Source: Euwallacea fornicatus
Taxonomy: Eukaryota > Arthropoda > Insecta > Coleoptera > Curculionidae
Assembly: GCF_040115645.1 (NCBI RefSeq)
Contig: NC_089548.1
Location: 2,232,001 to 2,296,000, forward strand
Length of the DNA: 64,000 nucleotides
Direction: 5' to 3'
Of this stretch, positions 10,376 through 23,043 are shown in pieces (position 1 is the first letter of the stretch; each line of letters begins with the position of its first letter). The notes below the pieces were generated by a model. That model had not been told where the DNA came from, ran no database searches, and saw only the letters and a list, made by a program, of their open reading frames with translations. Both the position numbers and the translations under genes were made by a program.

Positions 10376-12876
10376 AACTGAACGAAAATATTAAGAGCTT
10401 TACTCTTCAAAGTCTGGAATAATTTTATAGCTTCGGTAATATTTTAAATACGTTTTTGTTGTAGAATATTGTTTGCAAGGCAGTTTGAAAAATTCATTCA
10501 GGGTACTAATAATTTATCCGCCTGTGAGATGTTTCCGACATAACAGTTGAAAGGGTCGATTCCATGGCTTTAGTGCCCGTCCTTTATGCCTACGATCGCT
10601 TTAGTCCTAAGGGCACGTAGAGGCATTTATTTACAGACCAATAGACGTTAGTTTTTTCACTTTTTGGCCCCAAGGGCACTATTATTCCACCTCGATCTCT
10701 TTCTTGGGACGTAATAAGACGATTAAGATGGCCATTCCGTCAATTTTGAATAAGTCATTTTGCACTCAGTCCTTAGGGACAGTTTTAATTAAGGTCCCAA
10801 GAGCAGCGTGTAATGCATCAATTAGAACTCCACCATGAAATTCAACGCATAATTACATAATTGTGGTTGAAAACAAAAAGTCAATTATCAACTGGATCAT
10901 ATTACGTAGGCCGTCTTTACCCCATCAGTGATAATTCGTCATACATACTTCACGCCAGTCAATCATACACACCTGTGTAGATAGGAAGATTTCTAACTTG
11001 TCTCGAGGGCTTTGGGGAATCTCGTTGACATCCAAGGTTTGTTAATGGCAATTTGCTAACGGGTGAAATGGAAGAGGGGGTCCTGACCCCCGGTCACCGA
11101 GGTCTATAGACCTAACGCTCCTCGACTATTATCTTTGGGATCACATGAGTGAAGTGGTCTATGCAAGAGTGGTCCAAAGCTAGAGTTGTTGGATGGTTTA
11201 TAAAGGGGGAAATGGAGATTTCCTTGATAATGTAGGTATCCGTAGACCACGGAAGTGATCGCACCCGGATTAATTTGGATTCACGGCTATACTACAACGA
11301 CTATAATAGGTTTGGACAGCCAAACGTGACAGGTATCACGAAATTTAACCCGTTTGGAAAGTGCGGTTTTGTCATTATAAGTTCGCAAAACAACCATTTA
11401 CCATTAGGCGGCATAGCAGCTGAGCAATAAATTTTCGTAGTGTATGGAACTAGACCCGAATTTGTAATTATCAAAAACTAAATAGAGCTCTGGCTTCTGC
11501 GGAAACTCTATTAAAATCCCTATGGCAAATACATTAAAATAGGTAATGAATGTTTGGTTATAGGAGCAATGAAATTAGCATAAAATAATGTCACAGACAT
11601 TTTGCATTAGCAATCGATTAACAAGTGGTTATTGCACTGATTTGGGCGAGTTTATTGGGATTTATGAGCAAGCATAGCAATGTACTATATTAACACGCAA
11701 CGAATGGGGGATATGAATTACAAAGGAGCATTACAGGGCCGGCACATAATGCACTGCTTAATAGTTTTTGGTTGTCCAAAGGACAATTACTGCAGTTTTT
11801 CGTGATCAATCCAGCGCGATTCTCGACCTTTGATTGGGTTGTACGGCCACAGTTTCTCATTGCGACTCGAAATCGCCATTTAGGTCTGATTCCCCATCTT
11901 TACCCAATTTAAACTTCGAGATTCTTCATGGATTAATCACCAGGATCTCACCGAAGCTAAACTATCCAGATCTGATACAGACAAAATCTCATTACAGATT
12001 TCGCCATTTGCGACCCAAAATAAAACGTACGAGCAATGAAATGGAATATTCCATTATATGTCGTATTTATGAAACTGCTGTCGCTTCGAATACCTTACTC
12101 CATTCAGGCAGATCTCGTTAAATTATACCGAAACCCGTCCTGGCATATGTCAGGAGCGTCGAATTAAAGCGTAAATAGCGTCCCATGGGTCAAATATTCG
12201 TAAACAAGTAAACAAGTAAACAAATCGCAAGTCACTCGCGAAGAAGGGCCGAAACCTTTGAGGGACGCCAAAGGGAGACAGACAGCAATTTATATACCCC
12301 GATTACTGTGAGGAGCGTCGCCATGGGGGTTTAAACCGAGTTGTTCGCTGATTTAATTCTAAATAGATGTTTGAGCGAGTTTCCTTTCCACTTGAGGCCA
12401 TTTTGACGGACCACAATTGGAGGATTGCACTAATAGTTTGATTCTGTTTGATTTCTATTTCCGCACCACTCGACAATTTATATTCTATTACATGGATATC
12501 GCACTCTAAACAGGAAATTGAGATTATCTTAGGCAGTATGTTACTCTATTATTCATAAACAACGCCTGAAGTTTACAATTTTAATCTCCTCGTAACCCAA
12601 ACAAAGAGAGAATAACTGTTTTTGGAAATTTATTTTGCGGGTATAGGCTGGAAAACGTTCAAGCGCCGTGGAAATGTGATATGCGGCGCTCCGGTTTCAT
12701 GGAAAAGTGCAGGAAGTCGATTTCGGGGAGTTAATTAGAAAACACTGAGTGCTGTGGAAGTTCTTTACAATGAAAATTTTTGTTTTTAAGCACAGTGAAA
12801 ATAGGGACCTCTTTTCAGCTCGAGCACATAGAAAAGCATAAATGAATCTCCCTAAACTTCAAACGGGTATGAAAGA
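10376..12876. other. No gene seen
   Basis: No supported coding region. A 95-codon frame at 11834-12121 has no recognisable domain. The only clear pattern is the 8-bp repeat at 12200-12223. Confidence 0.5.
12200..12223. repeat. 8-bp tandem repeat, three copies
   Basis: Three perfect copies of GTAAACAA. Confidence 0.95.
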
Positions 12877-13120
12877 ACACCACTGGCGTGCTAAATTATT
12901 AAAATAATGAAATTTCATGTTTTGTAAATTACTTTAAACAAATCAGGGGTTCTCATGAAACCCAAAGCCATTTCCAGGTAAAGAAAAGTTAGTCGATTAC
13001 TAAAAATTTTTAAAATTTGCGAAAGCTACGAGAGATGTGATACGCCACTGCCTGGAATGGAATCCCAATAGAACATTTGAAAAATTGCTGAACTTAAAAA
13101 GCTGTGATTCGCCACTGGTT
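12877..13120. repeat. Small repeat bounded by CACTGGCG / CGCCACTG motifs
   Basis: CCACTGGCGTGC at 12877 faces ATACGCCACTG at 13043-13053 in inverted orientation, about 177 bp apart, like the ends of a short non-autonomous element. A second, related copy of the right end, with ATTCGCCACTG at about 13102-13112, follows some 60-70 bp later. Both right ends share the preceding context (AAAATTTGC/AAAATTGCT, then TGTGAT). Confidence 0.45.
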
Positions 13121-13268
13121 TAATACACGCTAAGTGCTGTGAAAGGTTAATCTATAAGTATCAAATCAGGGACGTATTGAATCAGCAGGTTGAAAAATGC
13201 AAAAATGTAAGAAGTAATTTTCAAAAATTTCTGCATAAAATATTTGGAATACATCGTGCATAATATAG

Positions 13269-14003
13269 AGAGTGTTTTAAATTACTAGACCAATCCGCTA
13301 ACTGCAGATTTCTTGAGCGAAAATAATTGGACTTTTCTTATGCGGCTTTTTTCTTTGGCGCTTTATACTCTTTGCAAAGAATGTTGGAGTTGTCAAAACA
13401 ATTTATTTCGTTAATAACTTAAGTGTTTCGAGACATATTTTTATGGAATTTTGCAGTTATCCGTAGTTCGATAAGGCACACTTTTTCTATAATTTGTCTT
13501 AACAAAATTAGAAATTAGAACTATTTTTGCACAGAAGTAAATGGCAGATACGTCCCTGATATAAACGAAAAATGGGTACCACCATGCATTGAGAGACAAT
13601 ATCCTGGAAGATGCCCTGAAGTAAATTAAATTTTACAAGAATAAAAAAATTGAGATAAAGGAACATTTAGTTTGAGAAATTAAATACGTTCACCATTGGC
13701 GTGCGCAAAAAAAGTTGAGGGAAAAACGTGTCAATGACCCCTCATTTTTCTTACTTTGGTTTACGTTTCTTTACTCAAATTATAGGAAAAATGCGCTTCA
13801 TCGAACTATCCATCACTGCAAAATTCAATTAAAATATGTCAAGAAACACCGAAGTTATTAACCAAATAATTTTTTTTTTAAAGAACTTCAACATCGTATA
13901 ATCAGCATAAAGCGCTAAGGAAAAAAGTCGTATAAGAAATATTAATTATTTTTGTTTAAGGAATCTGTGGTTAGCGGATAGGCCTACCAATTTGCAACGC
14001 CCT
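13269..14003. mobile_element. Long inverted-repeat (foldback/MITE-like) element
   Basis: The left arm (about 13269-13510) and right arm (about 13765-14003) are imperfect reverse complements over some 240 bp. Both share blocks such as ATCCGCTAAC near the outer end, GCGCTTTAT in the middle, GTTAATAACTT, and GAATTTTGCAGT further in. The outer ends read AGAGTGTTTTAAATT on the left and AGGGCGTTGCAAATT on the right. The loop of about 255 bp has no coding frame. With no transposase inside, it is non-autonomous. The superfamily cannot be told because no clean target duplication is visible. Confidence 0.75.
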
Positions 14004-17000
14004 TATTATTATTAAGAATATTACTTAATATTGATCCAGTCAAAGCAGGGACGTACCGACTCTAAATTTAGAAGTAAGAACTAGCCAGAAGAATAAAATC
14101 CCGTCTAATTGCTACTAAAAATTTATCAATTAAAACCTGCGTCCAACGACCATATGAAGGCCCTAAAGAGCCACAATCACTGCCAACACGATTGAATTAA
14201 TTCGTGTCGCCCCCGAAGGACCTCCTCCTCAAACTCAAGGAAAGTAAAATGATATATTAGCATTCGTTAATACCAGAGGCAATCAGCGGGTGCCACTTAA
14301 AAGCCCTTTAACGAATTCAGCAGGGGTGTAAAATGAAGAACCTTGAGCCCTTTTTGCTTGTATATTACAACCAAGTTTCTAGTATAATAAAAAAGTACGT
14401 ACCTGATATAATTAGCAAAGTGATAAGGACGATTTTTAGCAGCAACTGATCCATTTTCCTGGAACAAAACAGAGCATTGAAATGTCACCATTATCGTTTG
14501 TATTTTCGGAAAGTCTGCTTTGCTCTATTTAAACGAACATAGAAACAGCCGCATAAACGAACAATAGATAAACAAAATATCTCTTTAATTGCAATCAATC
14601 TTTCTGTGTCCTCCTTTTACCGGGTACCTCCAATAAGTTAATTCTAATTAAAAAGGTCACTAATGAATCACTTCTCTCGTAAAATAGAGGACAATTACGT
14701 AAATTTATTCTTGTTCAGTCCTCTTGTTTTTGTCTTAATTAGAATCGCTATACAATGATTTTTGTTGTTATTGCAGGATGAACAACATAAATCGTCACAG
14801 AAAGCACGTTTAGAGTCTTCATTGAGATAGAGCACGGTGGAGGAATGTTTCTCTTTTAGAGCTTGCTCGTGGGGCTAGTTTCGCTTAGAGAGAACTTCAG
14901 AAGTCTTACTAATTGACACGGAGGGATCCACAATATTCATGCTTTGAACTGGGAAAGTTATATTCATCCCACATTACAATTTGATATTAGAGAATTATCT
15001 GGTCCCTGAGTAGGATGCGTTGCCTCGGCTATAAAAAATGATAGTTACTTTCCTTACAAGTCCAGAAACGTGACCCTTTTTGCGTTGGTTTAACTACAAA
15101 ATCTGAAACTTTTAAATCTACATTCCACAAATCACCCTTAATATATCTAACCAAACATCGGTTGTACCGTTATGATTGAAGGGTCGGTCAGTTTAAACCA
15201 GTAGCGACAATGACTGGGGAAGTCGTTTAAGCAAGAGCCGCGACCACACATGCACGTTTTGCCATAAGGCAACGAACGAACAACTCCTCAAACAATCAAA
15301 TCTACAAATAAACATGAACATAAAAGTAACCGCTGTAAAAATACATGCTGTGTGGTAGTGCAGGCAACGTCACATGACGGCTGTTAACCGAGATTTCAGC
15401 TAATAGCTGCAATTGAAAAGCATTTGAACTCTTGCGAAAACTCGCAGCGCTCGTTTAAAAGACGTGAGGTCAATGCGGGCGGCCAGCCGATACCGTGCTA
15501 CGTGCTTAATCCCACCGTTTAATGGGGTTTAAGAGAAGAATTTTAACGTGAATTAAGAAATATAGGTAAATTAGTTCTCATTTAGTTTATCTAGGAAATA
15601 AATGATATGTAAAACACGTACAACATTTTGCTGCTTAATTTCTAAAGTGTCTTTGACACGACCGGTGCATGACTCGCCACTAGAGGAAGAGCACTGCTCT
15701 CAATTTAATTTTACTTGTGTGGTGCCTGACTGTACGGTTGTGTCCTAAAACTTAAAATATTGTTTAAGCCAGTGGCGTGACTTGGAATTGAGATTTATTT
15801 TTTAACAGGAGAGGTGCACTGGGGCAGTTTTTCCCAATAAACCTGTTTCTAATCCAGCTTGAAGCGACCCTGACTGGATAAAAAATCTCAGATGTTCTAG
15901 TTTTATCTTTACGGCCATGAATTAGTGGAATAACCATTTAAATCAGTGGCTTAATCAGTCAGTAGCGATTGTGACTTAAAAATACTTTTTGTAAGTAGAT
16001 ATTGACTGTTCTTTTCCTTTCCTTATTGGTGCGACCGTGACTTTTGCAATATTGATAAGAAAAATATCAGATTTTGTATTTGGAAATAGTTTTCGATCTA
16101 ATTCATAAATGTACAAAAGAGTTATCGTTTCATTAACTTTTTCTTTCGTTACACTATTGAATGATTACGTCGGAGGGAGCAAAATTCTTTCCTCCCTCAG
16201 GAGTTAATGGTCACTTTAATAGGGACGCAGGCTGAATATAGCAGGGGCTTTACTGTTAAAAGTGCAGAAAGGTGCTTTATCGCTTCTCAATGGTAAAGGT
16301 GTTGAGATTTATAATTTTACGAGGTTTATTACTGTGCTAGTAAAATAATGCGTTTCACCTCATTGTGGCATGAATTTATCGATTACTACCACGGTGAAGT
16401 TTTCTTTTATATGAAATAAAAGATGAATTTCGCATGTGATTAGGTCAACACTGATAAATTACTAGGACAATATCTGACAACTGCGAATTGAGCAGATTTG
16501 GATCTGGTTGATTTTGACCGACCTACTATCAAGAGCTGCAGTTTATAGCTTAATATAAATTGCTGGATGCAGCTTTCCAATCCGGTTTTCGGGTTTTATT
16601 GGCAAGAAAGATCCAGATTTCATCAGGTTGTCGAAGTTTTCGTAAATTCGGGGTTTCGTATTGGAAATTTGCGAAGAAATCGAAGTACTTATGGGAATTT
16701 GCTGGTCTTTTATGAAAATGCAATAATAAACTCGTAAAAAATTCAACCTTAACCTTCACAGTTTCGACAACGAAATATCCGAGTCAAACTCAATAATTCA
16801 AAGTTTACAGCTTTCCATGCAATCGAACTCGAATTCCACTCAATTTGCCCATATAAACCGGTTGACACTTCGCTTTAAAATTTCGGAAATTGCCGTTTCC
16901 AATTTATTTTACATTTATATAACAAATTCAATAAAACGTTGTGTAGTAAAATATATATGATCGGAAAGTTTGCAAAATCCACGTAAACCCGGTGCATACA

Positions 17001-20000
17001 GATTGGTTGAAATAATTAATAGCCCATACGCTCCAGCCGAACATAGACGCAATGGACCAAATAACAATTTAGTTTTATACATTTTATTGTTGCCGCATTA
17101 TTAAACAGTTAAATTTGTTTGAAATGTTATTTATTGGCGTATGCAAATTCAATACGGTTTAAACCATCGTGCATGGTGTTTTAATCAATTTTAAGGGGCC
17201 TTTGTCGGTTTCATTTGACGCCATTTGGAAGTATACTAGCCGTGAACCGCCATTTTGACGATTTCTGTTTCAGCTGTGAGTTAATGAACAACTTTAATTC
17301 ACACAACAATTTCGATTACACCGAAAGCGCTCCATTAGGTTTTTTAGCGAATATTCCAACTTCAGTTAATAAAAGATGTGGAATTCAAAAAGTTCCTGCA
17401 AGTAAATTCGGCAAGACTAAGATACACGAGATAAACTATTGCCTGACGAATTTCGAGGAACTTTCCCAAGCCCTGGCATTAATCTGGACCCGGCGTTTGT
17501 CTTAAACTTTGATGCTGACAAACTAGAATCGCTTACTGTACAATGTAAACATGCTCTCTTTTCGGTTAAACAATGGGGTGTTTTAAGGTTCGTCTGTATT
17601 TCACCCTTAATTGGTCAAGAAATTCGAGACTAAATCAGGTTCGGGAGCCAGGTACCAAAAGGAAGTGTTAGGTTAGGTCCGGGTACTAAACACGAGAAAA
17701 ACGTATTGTAGAGGTTAGTTCGTGCATCTTTTTAATTAATTCTATGCAATTAATTGACCTTTGGAGCTTTAATCTGACGAGATCAACGTTCTAAGTCCGA
17801 CTAAATTTTCCATATTAAATACACGTTCTGTGAACTTAAAAATTCCAATGACTCCAAACTCATGAACTTTTTGTTTAAGCAATTCGTCTTGGCGTGTTCC
17901 ACCGGTGAGTCACTAAAAACGCTCTGGATGCATTAGAGCACACAGAACATGTTTTAGCTTATTTTTTGAAGATTACCTACTACTTCATATTTTACATGAT
18001 TATTAATTAATGTCATGCGGTAACCCGCAACAAAACGTAGTTTACTGTAGTTGGAGATGATTGGAAAATTATGCGGAAAATGCATACGCATGCTGCTTGT
18101 CATAATTCAAGAAAATCGGCTCTTTATGAAACATGTTGGTGGTAAATGCATCAGAAACGTTAAACAGATTTATAGATTGACCAAATATAACATAATACGA
18201 ACACAGCAGAGGCTTTTTGTAAAATACAATTTGTTTGGTCAGAGTTGTCTGCTAGTCTTGTTTGGTTACGGAATTGTCAGTGTTTACATATTAAATATTC
18301 TTTGTTTAGTGTTTCGGAGTTACATTATTTCATTTTTTCCCCGATGGGAAAATACCCCACAAAAATCGAAATTTGCGAAATAGTTTTTGTATGCGTTTCG
18401 GATTCCAGGAAGTGCTCTTTTTGCTTCATTAAAAATATTGAAATTATTTTAAATTTCGTGATCTTCTGAAAAAAAAAACAGTTGAATCACGCTATGTGCT
18501 TTTTGTCAAAAAACAAAAGAAATGATCTTAAAAATGCTTGACAAAAGAGTAACGATGTTAGGTACGTATTGCCACGTGACTGAATGAACTTTTAAATATT
18601 TTTTCAATAAAATAAGTTCAACTAGTTGAGGTCAGTAGTTCAGTACTTTAAGCAGACCATATAAATTTACCAAATGAGAAACGTTCAATAGACACTAGAA
18701 GAAGGCGTTTCCAAGCATTTGGTGGAGCTAACTTGATCGGTTTTTGAAAAATAATGTTCTTAGTGCATGGTGTGATATTGGATTTCAGTTAGAATATCAA
18801 GAGCTTTAAAAAATTGCAATGAAAAGGACAGGTTAGTATTAAAATAACTGAAATTGATGACGGTTCGAAAAATCCGAAACGTCGTATTGAAAATCCAATA
18901 GCTCTAATCCGTAGAGGACACAAGCGCCGATCAAACAGTGACATTTAATTTTAATAATCTCTTTAATATGTTCAGAATAAAATGAAAACAATTTGAAAAA
19001 TATCGGTTTTGTTGATTATTTCTGCGAACAACCGGGATATTTCAAATTATGTTCTAAAAATAATTCCAAAACGTTATAAAATAATTTGGGGGAATAACGC
19101 CGAATGTCCTGGACTTCCCGTTTTTAATGCTGTGAAATGAGGCGGTAACTGTTTACAAATGTTTAATTATGTAGCTTACAAAAGGATCATAAATACTAAG
19201 CGACAAGGGGTGTTTTCAATGAATATTTAAAGATTTTTGTAAACTTTGTTAATGCGCATATATCGGTTCTTTTGAATCTTTTAGTAAAGCTTTATTCGTG
19301 AAATTACTGAATTTAACAGGACCAGAATGAATACCTTTTTGGTGAATATGGGTTATCGGTTAAGTTGCATGTGGGATGATTTGAATATTTCAAGACCTTC
19401 TACAGTGCGAATAATCCATAGATATACAGGAAGCTTAGCGATCATTATTTATGAAATACGTTCGGAAATGGTACTTTGCGTAACTTGTTCCATGTCCCTA
19501 TAAATTTCCATTCGTTACACAAAACCATCTATTTTTAGGTTGATGTATATATAAGACATCAATCATACACGCACATACATAGACATTTGCCCAGGAAAAA
19601 TGCTCTTTCTACATTTTTATTACATACCAGATGTTTATGTACTAGATTTTATATACTATAGGAGGATCTAATATATTTAAATATATAATAGATTTCATTC
19701 AAACACCAAAAATATGCTACATTCACGGCCTAGGGTTGATCGAGATAAAACGTCCTTCATGAACATCTTTCTCCAGCTCTGTGTCCCTCCTAATCTCTAT
19801 CCAGAACGTTCTTGACTTATGCGTTTCCAGTAAACCCTTTCTGGAAATCCGGAACATAGCTTGTCTCGTCCCCACCATAAAGTAAAGAGACAAATCCTTA
19901 ATTAAAACGTACAACTACGTCCTCATTTGGTTTTTGTCATCTACGGTGTCTCATATATTAATATGCCATGTTTTTGCCTAAACGGCACACCGAACTTGCC

Positions 20001-21121
20001 GTGAAGTAGGGCTTTTTGTCTTGTCAACAGATGAACCTCCCCTCTTTTTTACCAGACACATCCCTCATTGAAATCTACTCGATATTATTTCATTATATTG
20101 CCGTTTTAGAGTAAATGTCTGTGTTTGAAACGAAAGCAATTCTTGCTTTTGTCGGGCCAGAAAGTAATTTTCCAAGAATGGGGCAAAAGTGAGATGAAAT
20201 TAACTTTGCGTGTTCCAGTTTTTGCGAACGGACAATGGACGCGCCACGAGGAAAATTAAACCCATAAATCCCCGCGCTAATGAAAAAAACAGAAACAAAT
20301 TGAGGGATAGGGACTTTCTTTCCTTAAGAGCTGTTAAGAATGATGGTTTTATTGGATGGTTGGCCTTCAGCTCCGTCCAGTATCAATCAATTTTGCGGGT
20401 ATAAAATTGCATTTTTTACCGGAGAATGTGTGATTTAAAGCTAAATGCTTATAGGCTTTATCGGGTTTTCCATTAATTTTTGAATTGCTAAACAGTGAAA
20501 CGCCAACTGAAACGCGTTCTTTTTCCGTAATAATCCGAATCCGATTTTCATTCCCTTTGCCTCTGTCCCTAACAATCAACCAACAAAAGCTCTTTAAAAC
20601 TGATACACAAAACTGCATCATATTTAGTAGAGCGAAGCAGAGGGCAACCAATATATTGCTTTGGCATTCCGGAATTTTCCATCAATATTCAGAGCCCTTA
20701 TTTATTCAAAATATGAAAATCTTAATCCATATTCATTGAAACCTCTCCCTATCTACGAGTGACCCATTCTAAGTAATCAATTTCTCATGGTACAACAAGC
20801 GATTCATGTTACAGACAGTGAAGGGTTTAGCTATAGGAGCAGATGGTTCATTAATAGTTAAAGTTGCTATTAACGGATACTGTTTTGACCTAATTTATTC
20901 CAGAAACATGCATGCGTCGGACATCTGGATCAAGGTTCGATGGATATACAGGGTTAGGCAGCGAAGCGGCAATCTGCGCTCCACGCGTAACTAAATATAT
21001 TTTGAGGAAAAAGTTTGGAATAAAAATTTTCTGAGTCTGCAGACGCTGATTTTTGCTGGAACTTTGTATTCTGCAGAGTCGACCAAAATAAAAGATATCT
21101 GGCCCACATTCATTTGACCAG
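14004..21121. other. Long stretch without recognised genes
   Basis: No coding region I can support. Open frames here are under 115 codons and have no recognisable domain (for example 18051-18383 and 17215-17505). CAGTGGCG-type motifs occur at 15673 (as CGCCACT) and 15773, facing outward. There may be further, heavily diverged repeats that I could not resolve by eye. Confidence 0.45.
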
Positions 21122-21123
21122 TA

Positions 21124-21984
21124 TACAAGGAGTTTCAGTTTTAACCCATAAAACTTTAATAGCGTATTAAACATCCAGAAATAATGTCAGTTAACTATAT
21201 AAACCAACGTCCAATAAAGCTTCTTTTAGCAGACATAGGGGGGTTAAATTTAATCTAAAAAAATGGAAAATATTAAGTTTTATTAAAGAGGTTTAGATCC
21301 TTTAACGAAATTTTCGAGGTGTTAACGCATATTTGTTACTAGAATTTTTTTAGCTATTTCAGTGGCGTGCATACATCCATATTAGAGGATATTTTTCGGA
21401 AAAAGTGGTATGCCACTGACTTTTCTGAAAATGAAAATTATTTTTGAATTCCTCGTTGAAATCTGGAGAAATGGTTTCCCTTAAAATTTGTACGTCCAAT
21501 CCACCGTTTCCATGTGAAAAAATCAAAATGGTTTTAATAAACGTCCTAAATTAATGATTAGAACGTAATGGTGCGAACGCTTTACTGGAAATTTTTGAAA
21601 GAGAAGGAAAACGATTCACTACATTTTTTTAATAGTAAAAATAAGTCTTAAATATTTTTACGTCAAAATTATTCTTATTTACATTTTTCTTACTTGAAAC
21701 CGGTGGGTCAGACGGAAACATCTCAAGAGAGGCCATTTCTCATTAATATATTTTTTTAGCAAAACGTATACGTCGATTATAGCTGTTAACGCCTCCAAAA
21801 TTTCGTTAAAGAATCCAAATCTTTTTGACGAAATATAACATTTTCCTTTTCTTATATTAAATTTAACCCCCCGTATGTGTCAAAGGAAACGCTGTTGAAC
21901 GTTGGTTTCTATAGAAAACTGACGTTATTTTAGATGTTCGATACGCTATTAAAGTTATGCGGGTTAAAGCTGAAACACCTTGTA
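21124..21984. mobile_element. Long inverted-repeat MITE with TA flanks
   Basis: An 861-bp element whose ends read TACAAGG inward on both sides and which is flanked by TA (21122-21123 and 21985-21986). The arms 21124-21330 and 21778-21984 are about 207 bp each and clearly reverse-complementary. They share TTTCAG(T/C)TTTAACCC near the tip, then CTTTAATAGCGTAT, GGGGGTTAAATTTAAT and TTTAACGAAATTTT. The TA duplication suggests mobilisation by a Tc1/mariner-type transposase. The loop has no coding frame, but carries a second, small inverted repeat. Confidence 0.85.
21361..21420. repeat. 60-bp inverted repeat inside the MITE loop
   Basis: CAGTGGCGTGCATAC at the left faces GTGGTATGCCACTG at the right. 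It may be a miniature element with CAGTGGC ends nested in the loop. Confidence 0.55.
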
Positions 21985-21986
21985 TA

Positions 21987-23043
21987 GGTTTGGACTAAGA
22001 GTAACGTTTGAATATGGGAACGTCACAACATTAATAAAAGTGGTTATTAAACTTGGTTGGATAAGTGTTGAAGAACAACTCTAAATGTACAATGTCGTTC
22101 ATAAAATGCATAAAAACACTTTATGCAGTCACACAAAATACATTTAAAACGTACTGTCCTGCAACGTCCCGATTTGCGGCCGGTAAATCGAACATTATAG
22201 TACCGGATATTGATTGATTATGGACTTTAATTATGAGTCTAAAAATAATTAATGGATTCAATTAATTTAATTATATTCGTTATTCATTATTATATATTAA
22301 CCAAATTTTTAATTTAAAAAAATTATTTATTGAAACTAATGATGCCCGTAAATTTATAGTGTGTTTCTTCGTTCTAATAGAAAATCCAAGTTTCTGACAC
22401 CATCCCTTTCTCATCACGGAAATCACAGTATCAGGTATGTGATCATTTTCAATGGTGTTAGAATAACAAACTCTCAGATTGAAATTGTTAATCATGCGCT
22501 CATATTTACCAACGAAGACATCTCTAAATCAGCAAAAAACTTCAAGAAAATTTCATTCCCATGAAATTTAAGTAAAAATTTTATAAAAGTGTAACTATCC
22601 ACTGTCGATACCTCTGCCTTTCTTGGGAACAACATTATTAGTTCCTTTCCATGTTCTGATCTATTTCTCAATTTCACTTCGCTTGATCTTCTTCAACTAA
22701 ATAAAAAGTGCGTGAGTTTTGAAGTCGGTAACCAAGCCCCGATGGTGCTATGTTTGCTTCTGAGACTCTTTACCACTGAAGTCTGGATGAACTGTGCTAA
22801 AGCAATACACCAAATGGAAAGGATCACTGGAGATGTTAGTTCCTCTACAGTTTCTTTAGTTTTCTCCAAGGCCTCAACGTGGAAATCCATAGAGAGAATC
22901 TAAAATATCAGGGACTTCTCCAAGAATAGCTTCTTCTGTTTTGATTTTCACGATATAGCTTGGTTTAACCAACCTGAATATTGTTGAAGATTCTAACACG
23001 AGGTTAACCCAGGAAAAGCTCATCAATGTCTTAACTATCCGCA
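21987..23043. other. No gene recognised; short minus-strand frames
   Basis: Four short minus-strand frames (22280-23068) lie one after another in different phases and look partly protein-like (for example EALEKTKETVEELTSPV), but no domain or consistent splice pattern was recognised. They could be remains of a gene or transposon interrupted by the neighbouring Tc1-like insertion at 23044. Confidence 0.25.
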
